A stretch of 64,000 nt of DNA. Source: Vibrio breoganii (GTDB lineage Bacteria > Pseudomonadota > Gammaproteobacteria > Enterobacterales > Vibrionaceae). The translations under genes were made by a program, and so were the position numbers. Position 1 is the first letter of the stretch; the number at the start of each line of letters is the position of its first letter. Location: NCBI RefSeq assembly GCF_001677275.1, contig NZ_CP016178.1:1-64000 (forward strand). Reading direction: 5' to 3'. The notes below the pieces were generated by a model. That model was not told where the DNA came from and did not search any database. It saw only the letters and a program-made list of their open reading frames with translations. Of this stretch, positions 35,643 to 44,767 are shown one piece after another.

Positions 35643-36533
35643 ATGGATTGGATTCAGAGCCTGAAAAGCTATGTGCTGGTGGTTGAAGAGGGGAGCTTTA
35701 ATGGGGCTGCCAGACGTTTATCGACGACCAGTTCTGCCGTAAGCAAGCGCATACAATGGCTAGAGGATAGAATAGGCGTGCAGCTATTGAAGCGCACCAC
35801 TCGTTCGGTCACTCAGACAGAAGCGGGCGCCTTGTTTTATGATAGAACCAAGCAACTTCTCGACCAACTCCAGTCGGTAGTAGACGAAACTCGTTCTGTT
35901 AGTGAAAGCCCGAATGGGATGCTGAAGATTGGGGCGACCATCGCAGTAGGTTCGAAATTCTTAGTTCATTACCTTGATGGATTCTTGAAGAAATACCCAG
36001 ATATTCGAATTCAACTCATTACCACGACGCCCGGACAGATGCCGGAAATGAGTCTAGATCTGTTTATCACCCGAGAGCTCGAACATCTGAATTCACTGAG
36101 CTTCAAATCTAAGCCATTATTTGAAGATCGCTTGGGTTTTTATGCTTCGCCGAAATACTTGCTCGAGCACGGCGAGCCGCAAGATACCACTGAACTGCAA
36201 CAGCACAATGTATTGATTTTTGGTGAGCAGCTTCATCGAGAGTTGAAACTTGCTGATGGGAAACGACTCTCTCTCAATGGAAATTTTGCTTCGACTAATC
36301 CGGAGGCGATGTTTCACGCTGCCAAGAGTGGAATGGGTATTCTGATTTCCAATGCCGTGATGATTCAACAAGAATTGATGCAGGGAAGCCTAGTTAAGAT
36401 CCTCCCAGATGTGCAAGCAAAAGACACTATGGTGTACGCATATTACCCTAAGCTTGATTATGAGCATACGCGTACCCGACTGTTTCTAGAGTACTTGCAG
36501 CAACGTTTAGAAGAAGAGCAGAACGCTTCCTAG
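35643..36533 (+). CDS. LysR-family transcriptional regulator
   Basis: The 296-aa product has the LysR DNA-binding helix (YVLVVEEGSFNGAARRLSTTSSAVSKRIQWLEDRIG, about 11-46) and an effector-binding domain. The ribosome site AAGGATATAAT precedes the ATG. It is divergent from the MFS pump, the commonest arrangement for a LysR regulator and its target, so control of the pump is likely but inferred. Confidence 0.9.
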   Translation: MDWIQSLKSYVLVVEEGSFNGAARRLSTTSSAVSKRIQWLEDRIGVQLLKRTTRSVTQTEAGALFYDRTKQLLDQLQSVVDETRSVSESPNGMLKIGATIAVGSKFLVHYLDGFLKKYPDIRIQLITTTPGQMPEMSLDLFITRELEHLNSLSFKSKPLFEDRLGFYASPKYLLEHGEPQDTTELQQHNVLIFGEQLHRELKLADGKRLSLNGNFASTNPEAMFHAAKSGMGILISNAVMIQQELMQGSLVKILPDVQAKDTMVYAYYPKLDYEHTRTRLFLEYLQQRLEEEQNAS

Positions 36534-36553
36534 CTTCTGCTCTTTGCTCAATA

Positions 36554-37645
36554 TTAGTGGGTATTTGCTAGCGCTGTCTTGAACTCTTCTTTGTAAGGCT
36601 TCAATTCGCGCCACCATGCATACTGAGCATGACTACTTGGTGACTCTACATCGACCATTTGGCCAAATAGTGGAGTGACCAATTGAACCTGCTTACTGTT
36701 GGCATGGATAAGAGCGCGCTCAAGTGGCTCAAACCAATCATGCAGAGCAAGATCGAAAGTGGAGTTATGGATAGGTAGCATTGCCTTGCCTTTAAGGTCT
36801 ATGTGCGCCTGAACACTTTGCTCTGGCGTCATATGAATATCACTCCAGGCATCGTTGTAGGCACCCGTTTCCATCATGGTCAGATCAAAGGGGCCATATT
36901 TTTCTCCAATAGCCTTAAATCCAGAGAAGTAACCAGAGTCGCCACTGAAGAATAGGTTTGCTTGCTCGCCTTTTATTACCCAACTGGCCCACAAGGTTTG
37001 GTCTCTATCAAACAGACTGCGACCAGAGAAATGCTGGGTTGGTGTCGCGGCGAAGGTAATTGAGCCTATCGTCTTTTCCTGCCACCAATCTAATTCTGTG
37101 ATCTTTTCTTGTGGAACGCCCCAGCTTTGCAAGATTTTGCCAATACGCAGTGGAACCAAAAAATGTTCAACCTTGGTGTGTATCGATTTGATGACGTGTT
37201 TGTCTAGGTGATCGTAATGATCATGACTGATGACAACCATATCAATAGCGGGAAGCGCTTCAATGGTGATAGCCGCAGGTTGGAAACGCTTGGGGCCAGC
37301 CCATTGCACTGGTGATGCACGATCACTAAATACGGGATCAGTGAGAATCGTTTTACCATCTAGGCGAATGAGCATACTGCTATGGCCTAGGCGTGCAACT
37401 GCAGGGTTAGTGGTATTCTCAATCTCCTCTCGGGATAGGGGAACGCTTGGCAAAGCCTGTTGCGGAGTTGGGTGTTCACGATCGGCAGTAACATAGGATT
37501 TAATGATGCCGTAAAGATCACCAAAACCACTTTTGTATTCGATCTCGCTGTTTTGAAATTTACCGTTTTTCTCAACCGATGAAAATTCAGCTGCGTTGAT
37601 GGTTGTTGCAGACATAAGCAGTGCTCCTAATACAAATCGTTTCAT
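36554..37645 (-). CDS. Exported metallo-beta-lactamase-fold hydrolase
   Basis: The 363-aa product has a signal peptide (FVLGALLMSATTINAAEF) and the metal motif HDHYDHLD (about 131-138). Further ligands lie in TPTQHFSGRS, FFSGDSGYF and a late histidine in LPIHNSTFDL. It belongs to the UlaG/NAPE-PLD-like group, so a phosphodiester or lactone substrate in the periplasm is plausible. It is divergent from a TetR gene, with a palindrome between them. Confidence 0.85.
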   Translation of the reverse strand: MKRFVLGALLMSATTINAAEFSSVEKNGKFQNSEIEYKSGFGDLYGIIKSYVTADREHPTPQQALPSVPLSREEIENTTNPAVARLGHSSMLIRLDGKTILTDPVFSDRASPVQWAGPKRFQPAAITIEALPAIDMVVISHDHYDHLDKHVIKSIHTKVEHFLVPLRIGKILQSWGVPQEKITELDWWQEKTIGSITFAATPTQHFSGRSLFDRDQTLWASWVIKGEQANLFFSGDSGYFSGFKAIGEKYGPFDLTMMETGAYNDAWSDIHMTPEQSVQAHIDLKGKAMLPIHNSTFDLALHDWFEPLERALIHANSKQVQLVTPLFGQMVDVESPSSHAQYAWWRELKPYKEEFKTALANTH

Positions 37646-37664
37646 GTAAATGCCACTAGTTAAA

Positions 37665-37687
37665 GTAAACTATACGGTGTAGTTTAC
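37665..37687. promoter_or_regulatory. Candidate TetR-family operator
   Basis: GTAAACTA and TAGTTTAC form a perfect 8-bp inverted repeat with a 7-bp centre, 20 bp upstream of the hydrolase start. A further GTAAACT half-site lies near 37703. The spacing and place suit a TetR dimer. Confidence 0.6.
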
Positions 37688-37769
37688 ATGCGGTGCTTTA
37701 AAAGTAAACTGCTTAGTGTAAAATAAAGTAATGGTTATTTCTCCACCATAAATAAGACTCTGATAAATA

Positions 37770-38378
37770 ATGAAAAAGACACGTAGTGAATTAAAGCGCG
37801 AAGCGATCCTTACCGCAGCAAAGCAATCCTTTCTTGAGTTTGGCGTTAAGAACACCAGCATGGATAAGCTTGCTAGCCTTGCCAATGTGTCTAAGCGCAC
37901 CGTATACAATCACTTCAGTTCTAAAGAAGCATTGGTGATAGAGCTGGTGGGCATTATGTGGCGAGAAGCGGTCCAAGAGATTAACCTCGACTATCAGCCA
38001 GATATGCCGCTGGAAGAGCAGCTAGAAAAAGTGTTACTGGCAGAAATTGAGGCGAGTTGCGGGCCTGACTATATTGAGCTGGCTCGTGTTGCTATCGGTC
38101 ATTATTTTTATTCTCCTGAAGAGCTGCAATTGCAGGTGGCAAAGTTTTCCAAAGAAGATAGCGCGATCGCGGTTTGGGCAAAACAAGGGATGGCAGATGG
38201 TAAACTGAAGGAGTGCGAGGTTAGCTTATTTACTGAGCAAGCCTATGCATTGATAAAAGGATATTATTTCTGGCCGTTGTTAGTAGGAATGAGAGATTTC
38301 CCTACGCAAGAAGAAAAGTGTTTACACGCGGAGCGTAGTGCTGAATTATTGTTAAGTCATTATAAATTAGTATGTTAA
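37770..38378 (+). CDS. TetR/AcrR-family regulator
   Basis: The 202-aa product has the TetR helix-turn-helix (ILTAAKQSFLEFGVKNTSMDKLASLANVSKRTVYNHFSSKEAL, about 12-54) and a C-terminal helical ligand domain of the AefR-like type. It is divergent from the metallo-hydrolase gene with a palindromic site between, so it probably represses that gene and itself. Confidence 0.9.
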   Translation: MKKTRSELKREAILTAAKQSFLEFGVKNTSMDKLASLANVSKRTVYNHFSSKEALVIELVGIMWREAVQEINLDYQPDMPLEEQLEKVLLAEIEASCGPDYIELARVAIGHYFYSPEELQLQVAKFSKEDSAIAVWAKQGMADGKLKECEVSLFTEQAYALIKGYYFWPLLVGMRDFPTQEEKCLHAERSAELLLSHYKLVC

Positions 38379-38417
38379 AGAGTGTATTAGGCCTCTTAAA
38401 TACTCCCTAATAATGGG

Positions 38418-38435
38418 TGTAAACCAAATTATACA
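38418..38435 (+). promoter_or_regulatory. TyrR-box-like site upstream of aroG
   Basis: TGTAAACCAAATTATACA has the TGTAAA-N6-TTTACA layout of a TyrR box, with one change in the second half. It lies 183 bp upstream of aroG, a gene that TyrR controls in enterobacteria. Confidence 0.4.
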
Positions 38436-38617
38436 TCTTGCGTAAAATTTATATATTGTCGAAATATTGCTTTTTAATTAAAAAAGTGATTGAAACTCGT
38501 TTTCTTCTTAGTTAAGTTGCATGGACACAAGCAAAACAGATGCCGTTACTGCACTGCATACAATTAGAATGCTAAGTGCTTATTCTGTAAGCGGTAAGAA
38601 TTTAAGGATAATCTACT

Positions 38618-39670
38618 ATGTACCAAACCGATGACGTTCGCATCAAAAGAGTAAAAGAACTACTACCGCCAATTGCTATTTTGGAACGCTTTCCAGCAAC
38701 AGAAACGGCTGCTGCGACCACATATAATTCACGAAAAGCGATTCACGACATTTTAAATGACCAAGATGACCGTTTATTGGTGATCGTCGGCCCTTGTTCG
38801 ATTCACGATACAGAGGCGGCACTTGAGTATGGCAAGCGTCTAAAAGTTCTTCGTGATGAGTTAGGTGATCGTCTAGAAGTGGTTATGCGTGTTTACTTTG
38901 AAAAGCCTCGTACCACAGTTGGCTGGAAAGGCTTAATCAACGACCCGTACATGAACGATACGTTCAAGCTTAACGATGGCCTAAGAATGGCTCGTAAGCT
39001 GCTTCTAGACTTAACTGATTTGGGCCTACCGACGGCGGGTGAGTTTCTAGATATGATCACGCCTCAATATGTAGGTGACTTGATCAGCTGGGGCGCTATT
39101 GGTGCTCGTACTACAGAATCTCAGGTTCACCGTGAGCTGGCATCAGGCGTATCTTGCCCAGTTGGCTTCAAAAACGGTACCGATGGCAACATCAAGATTG
39201 CGTCAGATGCGATTCGCAGTGCAGAGGCATCGCACCACTTCCTATCGGTAACCAAATACGGTCACTCTGCAATTGTGGAAACCGGTGGTAACCCAGATTG
39301 TCATATCATTCTTCGTGGCGGCAAAGAGCCAAATTACAGTGCTGAGCACGTTGCTGATATTAAGCAACAGCTAGAAGCCTCTAAGCTACGTCAGAAGGTG
39401 ATGATTGATTTCAGCCACGCGAACAGCAGTAAGCAATACCAACGTCAAATCAACGTCTCTGACGACGTTTCAGCGCAACTAGCGAACGGTGAGCAAGCTA
39501 TCTTCGGTGTTATGATTGAGTCACACCTAGTGGAAGGCAGACAAGACCTAGTTGACGGCAAAGCGCCAACATACGGACAGTCTATTACTGATGCTTGTAT
39601 TGGTTGGGAAGACACTGAGAAGGTACTGCACCAACTTGCAGACGCTGTGACTGCACGTCGCAACGCATAA
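38618..39670 (+). CDS. aroG: DAHP synthase (3-deoxy-7-phosphoheptulonate synthase)
   Basis: This enzyme joins phosphoenolpyruvate and erythrose 4-phosphate in the first step of aromatic amino-acid synthesis. The 350-aa product has the class I DAHP synthase features VIVGPCSIHD (about 54-63), MRVYFEKPRTTVGWKGLINDP, GARTTESQVHRELASG and the metal histidine in VMIDFSHANSSKQ. Length is that of E. coli AroG (350). It is closest to the phenylalanine-regulated form. AAGGATAATCT precedes the ATG. Confidence 0.93.
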   Translation: MYQTDDVRIKRVKELLPPIAILERFPATETAAATTYNSRKAIHDILNDQDDRLLVIVGPCSIHDTEAALEYGKRLKVLRDELGDRLEVVMRVYFEKPRTTVGWKGLINDPYMNDTFKLNDGLRMARKLLLDLTDLGLPTAGEFLDMITPQYVGDLISWGAIGARTTESQVHRELASGVSCPVGFKNGTDGNIKIASDAIRSAEASHHFLSVTKYGHSAIVETGGNPDCHIILRGGKEPNYSAEHVADIKQQLEASKLRQKVMIDFSHANSSKQYQRQINVSDDVSAQLANGEQAIFGVMIESHLVEGRQDLVDGKAPTYGQSITDACIGWEDTEKVLHQLADAVTARRNA

Positions 39671-39710
39671 GCTTTCTAGGGGCAACAGACCCTAAACATT
39701 CGAATAAAAT

Positions 39711-39743
39711 AAAACGCCCTGATGTGAGTCAGGGCGTTTTTTA
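39711..39743 (+). terminator. Rho-independent terminator of aroG
   Basis: AAAACGCCCTGA and TCAGGGCGTTTT form a perfect 12-bp stem with a 6-nt loop, ending in TTTTTTA. Confidence 0.95.
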
Positions 39744-39766
39744 TTGGTATTTAGTTGTAGCTTTAG

Positions 39767-39958
39767 CTATTTGGCCTGATCCAATGCTTTGATCATATCT
39801 ACCAGCTCGTCCTCAGTTTTGGGCTCTTTATGAAAGTCCACCGAAGGTGAAGCCCCTCCTTTGAGTACATAAGCCTTTGTCCCGCAGTGATCATAGTGAT
39901 ACCAAAGTCCGTTTACGCATACGTCGGTGTAGCATCTTGGGTCTTGTTTTAGTTCCAT
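39767..39958 (-). CDS. Small cysteine-containing protein of unknown function
   Basis: I do not recognise this 63-aa protein. From ATG 39958 it has AGGAG seven bases upstream, a strong ribosome site, which decides the start over the longer frame from 39997. The N-terminal half is cysteine- and aromatic-rich (three Cys among CYTDVC and HCGTKA, with WYHYDH), and an acidic C-terminal helix follows (EPKTEDELVDMIKALDQA). The cysteines could bind a metal or form a disulphide, but this is inference. It ends 23 bp from the aroG terminator. Confidence 0.7.
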   Translation of the reverse strand: MELKQDPRCYTDVCVNGLWYHYDHCGTKAYVLKGGASPSVDFHKEPKTEDELVDMIKALDQAK

Positions 39959-40073
39959 GCGAATACTCCTTTGTTCACACTTTGTTAACAACTTCACCTT
40001 AATTCAGCTGAGCATTTCAGAAAATGATCTAGATCAATGTTGTTGCGGTTTTGTTGTTGGGTTGTGTTTTTTT

Positions 40074-40103
40074 AGCTGTCAGCTATCAGCCTTCAGCCAG
40101 AAG
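40074..40103. repeat. Short array of 7-bp repeats
   Basis: AGCTGTC, AGCTATC, AGCCTTC and AGCCAGA follow in one register just before the 108-bp array. They share the AGC core of the other heptamer arrays. Confidence 0.7.
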
Positions 40104-40117
40104 ACTAATATGACTTC

Positions 40118-40803
40118 GTCATTCCAGAGTGCTTCTAGCTGGAATCTAGGAACGAAGGTGCATGTAGATCCTCGATATGAGCCCTCGAGGATGACGAGCT
40201 TACAGTCAGCGACGTGCTCAATGAGGTCATTCCAGAGTGCTTCTATCTGGAATTTAGGAACGAAGGTGCATGTAGATCCTCGATATGAGCCCTCGAGGAT
40301 GACGAGCTTACAGTCAGCGATGTGCTCAATGAGGTCATTCCAGAGTGCTTCTATCTGGAATCTAGGAACGAAGGTGCATGTAGATCCTCGATATGAGCCC
40401 TCGAGGATGACGAGCTTATAGTTAGCGACGTGCTCAATGAGGTCATTCCAGAGTGCTTCTATCTGGAATCTAGGAACGAAGGTGCATGTAGATCCTCGAC
40501 AAGAGACCTCGAGGATGACGAGCTTACAGTCAGCGACGTGGTCAATGAGGTCATTCCAGAGTGCTTCTAGCTGGAATCTAGGAACGAAGGTGCATGTAGA
40601 TCCTCGACAAGAGGCCTCGAGGATGACGAGCTTACAGTCAGCGATGTGCTCAACGAGGTCATTCCAGAGTGCTTCTAGCTGGAATCTAGGAACGAAGGCG
40701 CATTGAGATCCTCGATAAGAGACCTCGAGGATGACGAGCTTACAGTTAGCGACGTGCTCAACGAGGTCATTCCCGAATGTTTCTATCGGGAATCTAGGAA
40801 TGC
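40118..40803. repeat. Tandem array of six 108-bp units with paired REP-like hairpins
   Basis: Six complete units start at 40118, 40226, 40334, 40442, 40550 and 40658, exactly 108 bp apart. A diverged partial seventh begins at 40766. Each unit holds a 30-nt hairpin in the plus direction (stem ATTCCAG/CTGGAAT) and, 18 bp on, a 30-nt hairpin in the minus direction (stem ATCCTCGA/TCGAGGAT). A stretch resembling the heptamer arrays follows. The seventh start has stem ATTCCCGA/TCGGGAAT. Because 108 is divisible by three the array reads as repeating open frames, which I regard as accidental. Confidence 0.95.
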
Positions 40804-40865
40804 TGGGACATAGAGGTTGCCAATAAAAGTCTTGGCAATGACCGCTCTCAAAAAGATTCTTTTTC

Positions 40866-40893
40866 TGACAGCTTTAAGCTTGCAGCTGACAGC
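40866..40893. repeat. Short array of 7-bp repeats
   Basis: TGACAGC, TTTAAGC, TTGCAGC and TGACAGC follow in one register, 70 bp beyond the last REP-like hairpin. Confidence 0.6.
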
Positions 40894-40904
40894 TATTTTT
40901 AATA

Positions 40905-41055
40905 AAGAAAAACCCAAGGTGGATAGCCTTGGGTATGGAGAGTGGGTCTGATATATGTAAGTTAGCCAACTGATACAGATAAGACCAAATTTATGAGGCT
41001 TTAAGCTAAGCCTTCTCATTTTGTAGTCGTTGAGAATGGTGACTACAAAATAATC
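40905..41055 (-). ncRNA. Candidate structured small RNA
   Basis: On the minus strand a run of hairpins ends in a clear intrinsic terminator. First is TTTTGTAGTC with GACTACAAAA (41050-41019), then AGGCTT with AAGCCT (41013-40996), then ACCCAAGG with CCTTGGGT and a T-run (40934-40905). A weak TTTACA...TAAAAT promoter-like pair lies just upstream. No convincing ribosome site supports the 78-codon frame in the region. It may be an independent RNA or the processed 3' end of the ast transcript. Confidence 0.4.
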
Positions 41056-41110
41056 CTATCTGGATTTTAGTCGCAAATCTACTCAATTTGTAAACAAATC
41101 GAGGTATATC

Positions 41111-41150
41111 AATAGAGTGCAACTAATTTCATACTTTGTTGCACTCTATT
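41111..41150. terminator. Perfect 13-bp inverted repeat after astB
   Basis: AATAGAGTGCAAC and GTTGCACTCTATT are perfectly complementary around a 14-nt loop, 13 bp beyond the astB stop. It could end or stabilise the ast message. The T-run is weak on the minus strand. Confidence 0.55.
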
Positions 41151-41162
41151 TTGCGTTTCCGG

Positions 41163-42524
41163 TCATGCTCCTGTCTTCTGGAAGTCATACACCGAACCTA
41201 GTTTCAGTATCTGAGTGAGTTCATCCAGTGCTGACTGACTCTCTGTTAACAATGCAGGGTCTACCAGGTCTTGCGCTGAAATAGAGTCACGATAATGCGC
41301 ATCTACCCATTGATTTAGCGTGGCAAATAGCGAGTCATTCATAATGACAGACTGGTTCATCGCCGCTTGCTCCTCAGGAGAAAGAACTACACGTAAACGT
41401 AGACACGCTGGACCACCGCCATTTTGCATACTCTGCTTCAAATCAAAACAGAGTAATTCATCGATGCCTTGCTTGCTGGCAATTAAGGTTTGCAGGTAAT
41501 CAGAGACTTGCGGGCTTTCTTCACATTCTCTAGGAACGACCAACGCTGTTTTGCCGTTTGGTAGGCTAAGCAATTGGCTGTTAAATAAGTAACTTCCTAC
41601 TGCGTCGGCAACCGATACTGCAGAGTCAGGAACTTCTATGACATTTAATGGCTTATCTAGCGCGGTACTTAGGCTGTTATAAACGGCGTCTTTGTTTAAA
41701 AAGGCGTGTTCGTGGCAGAACATGACGTCTCTGTTACCCACGGCAATTACGTCATTGTGAAATACACCCGCGTCAATAACATCAGGATTTTGCTGAGCAA
41801 ACACTACCTTATCTTCCGCTAAGCCATGTATGCGAGCGATAGCAGAGCTTGCCTCTAACGTTTGGCGTGCCGGGAAGCGTTTTGGTTTTGGCATAGCACC
41901 ATTAAACGCACTCTCACCAAACACAAAGAACTCTACACCTCGGTCACCGTACTCATTACAGAAGCGGGTATGATTTGCGGCACCTTCGTCACCAAAATAG
42001 TTACTAGATGGAAGCGCATCATGGTGAGCAAAGTGGTTAGCGTCACTGAACATCCCCTTTAGGATTCGACCCGTTTGTGGGTGTTCAATCGAGCGATGAA
42101 ATTTGTTGATTAGGTTTGCAGGCGTAAAGTGCAGTTTGCCATCGTGAGTATCGCTGCTTGGAGACACAGTCGCCGCGTTTGCTGTCCACATGCTTGATGC
42201 AGAGCAGCAAGCAGCCAAAAGTGCAGGAGAATGCTTAGCGGCTTGTTTTAACACGGAAGCGGTATCACCGGTAAAGCCTAATTGACGAAGTGTGCCGATA
42301 TCAGGGCGAGCAAGAGGTGCGATTACGCCCTGAACCATTCCAAGGTCGTGCAACGCCTTCATTTTTTTTAGGCCTTCTTTGGCCGCTAGTTTAGGGCTAG
42401 ACGCCTTGGTTTGATTGTTCTTCGAGGCAAGGTTTCCGTCAGAAAGACCAGCATAGTTGTGTGTAGGGCCCACAAGACCATCAAAATTGGCTTCAACATG
42501 TTGGGTTGAGTTGTTCATCTTCAC
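41163..42524 (-). CDS. astB: N-succinylarginine dihydrolase
   Basis: AstB converts N2-succinylarginine to succinylornithine, ammonia and CO2, the second step of the arginine succinyltransferase pathway. The 453-aa product has the family start [21 protein letters not shown], the central [21 protein letters not shown] and the late [14 protein letters not shown] holding the catalytic cysteine. Length matches E. coli AstB (447). It follows astA by 14 bp in one operon. Confidence 0.94.
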   Translation of the reverse strand: MKMNNSTQHVEANFDGLVGPTHNYAGLSDGNLASKNNQTKASSPKLAAKEGLKKMKALHDLGMVQGVIAPLARPDIGTLRQLGFTGDTASVLKQAAKHSPALLAACCSASSMWTANAATVSPSSDTHDGKLHFTPANLINKFHRSIEHPQTGRILKGMFSDANHFAHHDALPSSNYFGDEGAANHTRFCNEYGDRGVEFFVFGESAFNGAMPKPKRFPARQTLEASSAIARIHGLAEDKVVFAQQNPDVIDAGVFHNDVIAVGNRDVMFCHEHAFLNKDAVYNSLSTALDKPLNVIEVPDSAVSVADAVGSYLFNSQLLSLPNGKTALVVPRECEESPQVSDYLQTLIASKQGIDELLCFDLKQSMQNGGGPACLRLRVVLSPEEQAAMNQSVIMNDSLFATLNQWVDAHYRDSISAQDLVDPALLTESQSALDELTQILKLGSVYDFQKTGA

Positions 42525-42538
42525 TCCTTGAATGGATT

Positions 42539-43576
42539 CTACTCTTGCTCTGCTAGAGCGTTAAACAGTGGAACAAACGGCGCAGAATCGCCTTCTTTTA
42601 GCTGCAATGTATCTGCAAGCTTGGTATCCATAATGATGGTATTACCGTCAAACTGAATCGCTTTGGTTGCTAGGGCTCTAAAGTGCTTCACTTTGCCATT
42701 GCTGACTAGATAAGGTATCTCGCTTGGAGTGATGTCTTCAGCCACTTTTACCGTGGCTAAGCGTTGTTCTCGAACCGCTCTAATATCCCTGACTTGTGAT
42801 TCCAACATAGGGCCTGCATCGAAAATATCGACGTAGTGATTGAAGCGGAATCCTTCTGACTCCAGAAGCTTGCGTGCTGGCAGAGTGTGTGGGTGTGTGT
42901 GACCAATCACTTCTTGAGCTTCTTCTGGAAGCAAGTTGGTGTAGATAGGGTTCTTTGGCATTAATTCAGCGATGAACACCTTATCGTGCATCGATAACTT
43001 ATCCGCGATTGCAAAGTCTAGGTTGAAAAAGTGACGTCCTAGGCCTTCCCAAAATGGTGAGCTCCCTTCTTCGTCGCTAAAGCCGCGCATTTCAGCAATA
43101 ACAGTAGAATCAAAGCGTTCTTGGTTTTGTCCCATGAACAAAAAACGACTCTTAGAAAGCAAATGGCCGTTGTAGCCCTTTCTTGATTCAGGAAGCAAAA
43201 ACAGAGTGCACAACTCAGTGCATCCTGTATGGAAATTGCTGAGGCTTAGGGTTTGCACCTTGCTGTATACATCAAGTTCACGAGAGGCATGGACAGTAGT
43301 GTCTAGGTGATAGCTGTAGAAAGGGTCCTGTAGGCCGACACCGGCTTGAACTGCACACGTCCCTACTAATGCTTGTTGTTCTAGATCTTCAGCAACAAAC
43401 AAATAGTATCCATCTTCCAGAGGAGTATCGCTCTCAAACGCAGCACAGCCATCTTCGATCATCTGGTCGATGCGCTTTGGATCATCCTGCATTGAGGTGA
43501 AACCAGTACCTGTTTGTTTCGCTAATTCCGCCAGTCCTTGACGATCGCTTGCTGTAATTGGACGTATCAACAGCAT
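42539..43576 (-). CDS. astA: Arginine N-succinyltransferase
   Basis: AstA transfers succinyl from succinyl-CoA to arginine, the first step of the pathway. The 345-aa product begins [19 protein letters not shown] and has [29 protein letters not shown] (about 118-146), the acyl-CoA-binding region. [17 protein letters not shown] and the GNAT-like fold follow. Length matches E. coli AstA (344). It is the promoter-proximal gene of astA-astB. astC and astD are not in the window. Confidence 0.94.
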   Translation of the reverse strand: MLLIRPITASDRQGLAELAKQTGTGFTSMQDDPKRIDQMIEDGCAAFESDTPLEDGYYLFVAEDLEQQALVGTCAVQAGVGLQDPFYSYHLDTTVHASRELDVYSKVQTLSLSNFHTGCTELCTLFLLPESRKGYNGHLLSKSRFLFMGQNQERFDSTVIAEMRGFSDEEGSSPFWEGLGRHFFNLDFAIADKLSMHDKVFIAELMPKNPIYTNLLPEEAQEVIGHTHPHTLPARKLLESEGFRFNHYVDIFDAGPMLESQVRDIRAVREQRLATVKVAEDITPSEIPYLVSNGKVKHFRALATKAIQFDGNTIIMDTKLADTLQLKEGDSAPFVPLFNALAEQE

Positions 43577-43957
43577 AATAAATGCATCCCTTGCAATCTA
43601 AAATGAGAAGTCACAATACAGGCTTAGAAGGGCTTAGCAAGCCTCAAATATTCATTGTGATTGAATAACCCCTTTATTTATTCACTCCTTATGCAGTTTG
43701 GGTATCTAGGTATTCAGTTATTGTCGATTTAAAGGGTTGACGTTATAGAAAGCGAGTGACTATTTATGAGATCCCATAAATAGAGCAATAATTTCAAATT
43801 CCATTCCGAAAGTGTGATCTGTCGTCAAGTTTGTGCTTTGGTTTTGTGGTTGTTTTTTGAGCTTGATTCTTTGCCAATTTATCGCAGTGGAGAGAAATAA
43901 GCGCCTATACTCGTTAATGACTAGGCGGAATTCTCATAGGATAAGCGAGGGCGATGG
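43577..43957. other. Divergent control region astA / amidotransferase
   Basis: This 381-bp gap carries the promoters of two divergent genes. It contains one striking palindrome (43760-43783). The rest is AT-rich with no gene and no hairpin of note. Confidence 0.5.
43760..43783. promoter_or_regulatory. Candidate operator palindrome
   Basis: CTATTTATG and CATAAATAG form a perfect 9-bp inverted repeat with a 6-bp centre, between astA and the divergent amidotransferase gene. It is not an obvious ArgR box. Confidence 0.45.
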
Positions 43958-44698
43958 ATGAAAATAGGGATTCTAGTATGCGGGCATTTAGCGCCAGCAC
44001 TTTCTGAAAATTACGGTCAGTACTCAAATATGATCGCGTCGGTATTCAAAGCGGTCAACAATGAAATCACCTTCTACGAATATGATGCATTCAATCAGCA
44101 GCTGCCTGAGCTAGAAGATTGCGACGGCTACATACTCACAGGGAGTGTCTGTAATGCGTATGATAATGACCCCTGGATCTTAGGATTAATAGACTGGATT
44201 CAACGCTGTGAAGCAAGGCGTAAACCCTTGGTGGGTATCTGCTTTGGTCATCAACTCATCGCTCGTTCACTTGGTGGTACAGTGGAGAAATCATCCAAAG
44301 GTTGGGGACTGGGCAACTATGACGTGAACATTATTGCCCAAAAGCGCTGGATGAACCTGTCTATCGATAGGCTAAGAATGTTAGTGAGTCATCAAGATCA
44401 GGTGATTACCGTGCCTCGAGGGATGCGCGTTGTTGCCTCCAATGATTTTTGTCCAAACTTTATGCTGGCAAAGGACAATCACATATTCACCGTTCAGGGG
44501 CACCCTGAGTTTTCTATGGAGTTTACCGCCGAACTCATCGAAATGCGTAAACACCTAATTAGTGAAGAGCATTATCGTTCCACCTTTGAACAGTTAAAAG
44601 AAGCGCCCGATTCAGCCATTGTGTTGCATTGGATTGATGCTTTTTTTGTGTTCAATACTCAGTCGATTCAAGAAGAAGGCTTTCAGCAGGCAGGGTAA
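43958..44698 (+). CDS. Class I glutamine amidotransferase-like protein
   Basis: This 246-aa cytoplasmic protein has the class I amidotransferase triad: Cys95 in VGICFGHQLIARSLGG, and the His and Glu in VQGHPEFSMEF (near 186-188). Stand-alone members include enzymes that hydrolyse gamma-glutamyl compounds, and others related to GMP synthase. Its place opposite astA suggests a role in amino-acid or polyamine nitrogen use, which is inference. The stop is followed by a hairpin. Confidence 0.83.
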   Translation: MKIGILVCGHLAPALSENYGQYSNMIASVFKAVNNEITFYEYDAFNQQLPELEDCDGYILTGSVCNAYDNDPWILGLIDWIQRCEARRKPLVGICFGHQLIARSLGGTVEKSSKGWGLGNYDVNIIAQKRWMNLSIDRLRMLVSHQDQVITVPRGMRVVASNDFCPNFMLAKDNHIFTVQGHPEFSMEFTAELIEMRKHLISEEHYRSTFEQLKEAPDSAIVLHWIDAFFVFNTQSIQEEGFQQAG

Positions 44699-44705
44699 AA
44701 AGAAA

Positions 44706-44728
44706 AGGCCTAGAAATTCTCTAGGCCT
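44706..44728. terminator. Hairpin between convergent genes
   Basis: AGGCCTAGA and TCTAGGCCT form a perfect 9-bp stem with a 5-nt loop between the amidotransferase and ABC transporter genes. Confidence 0.75.
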
Positions 44729-44767
44729 GATTTGCTGAAGAGTCGAATAATTTAAAGCGTAATAAAC

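Noticed and set aside
39957-40706. Long plus-strand reading frames with a 36-residue repeat in the array
   Set aside because: The unit length (108 bp) is divisible by three, which keeps frames open by chance. There is no ribosome site, and the frames are interrupted between units.
40118-40765. CRISPR-like regular repeats
   Set aside because: The whole 108-bp unit is repeated, with no unique spacers, and no cas genes are present.
40783-41019. 78-codon minus-strand frame beside the repeat array
   Set aside because: It crosses a clear intrinsic terminator (40905-40934) and a heptamer array. A structured RNA fits better.
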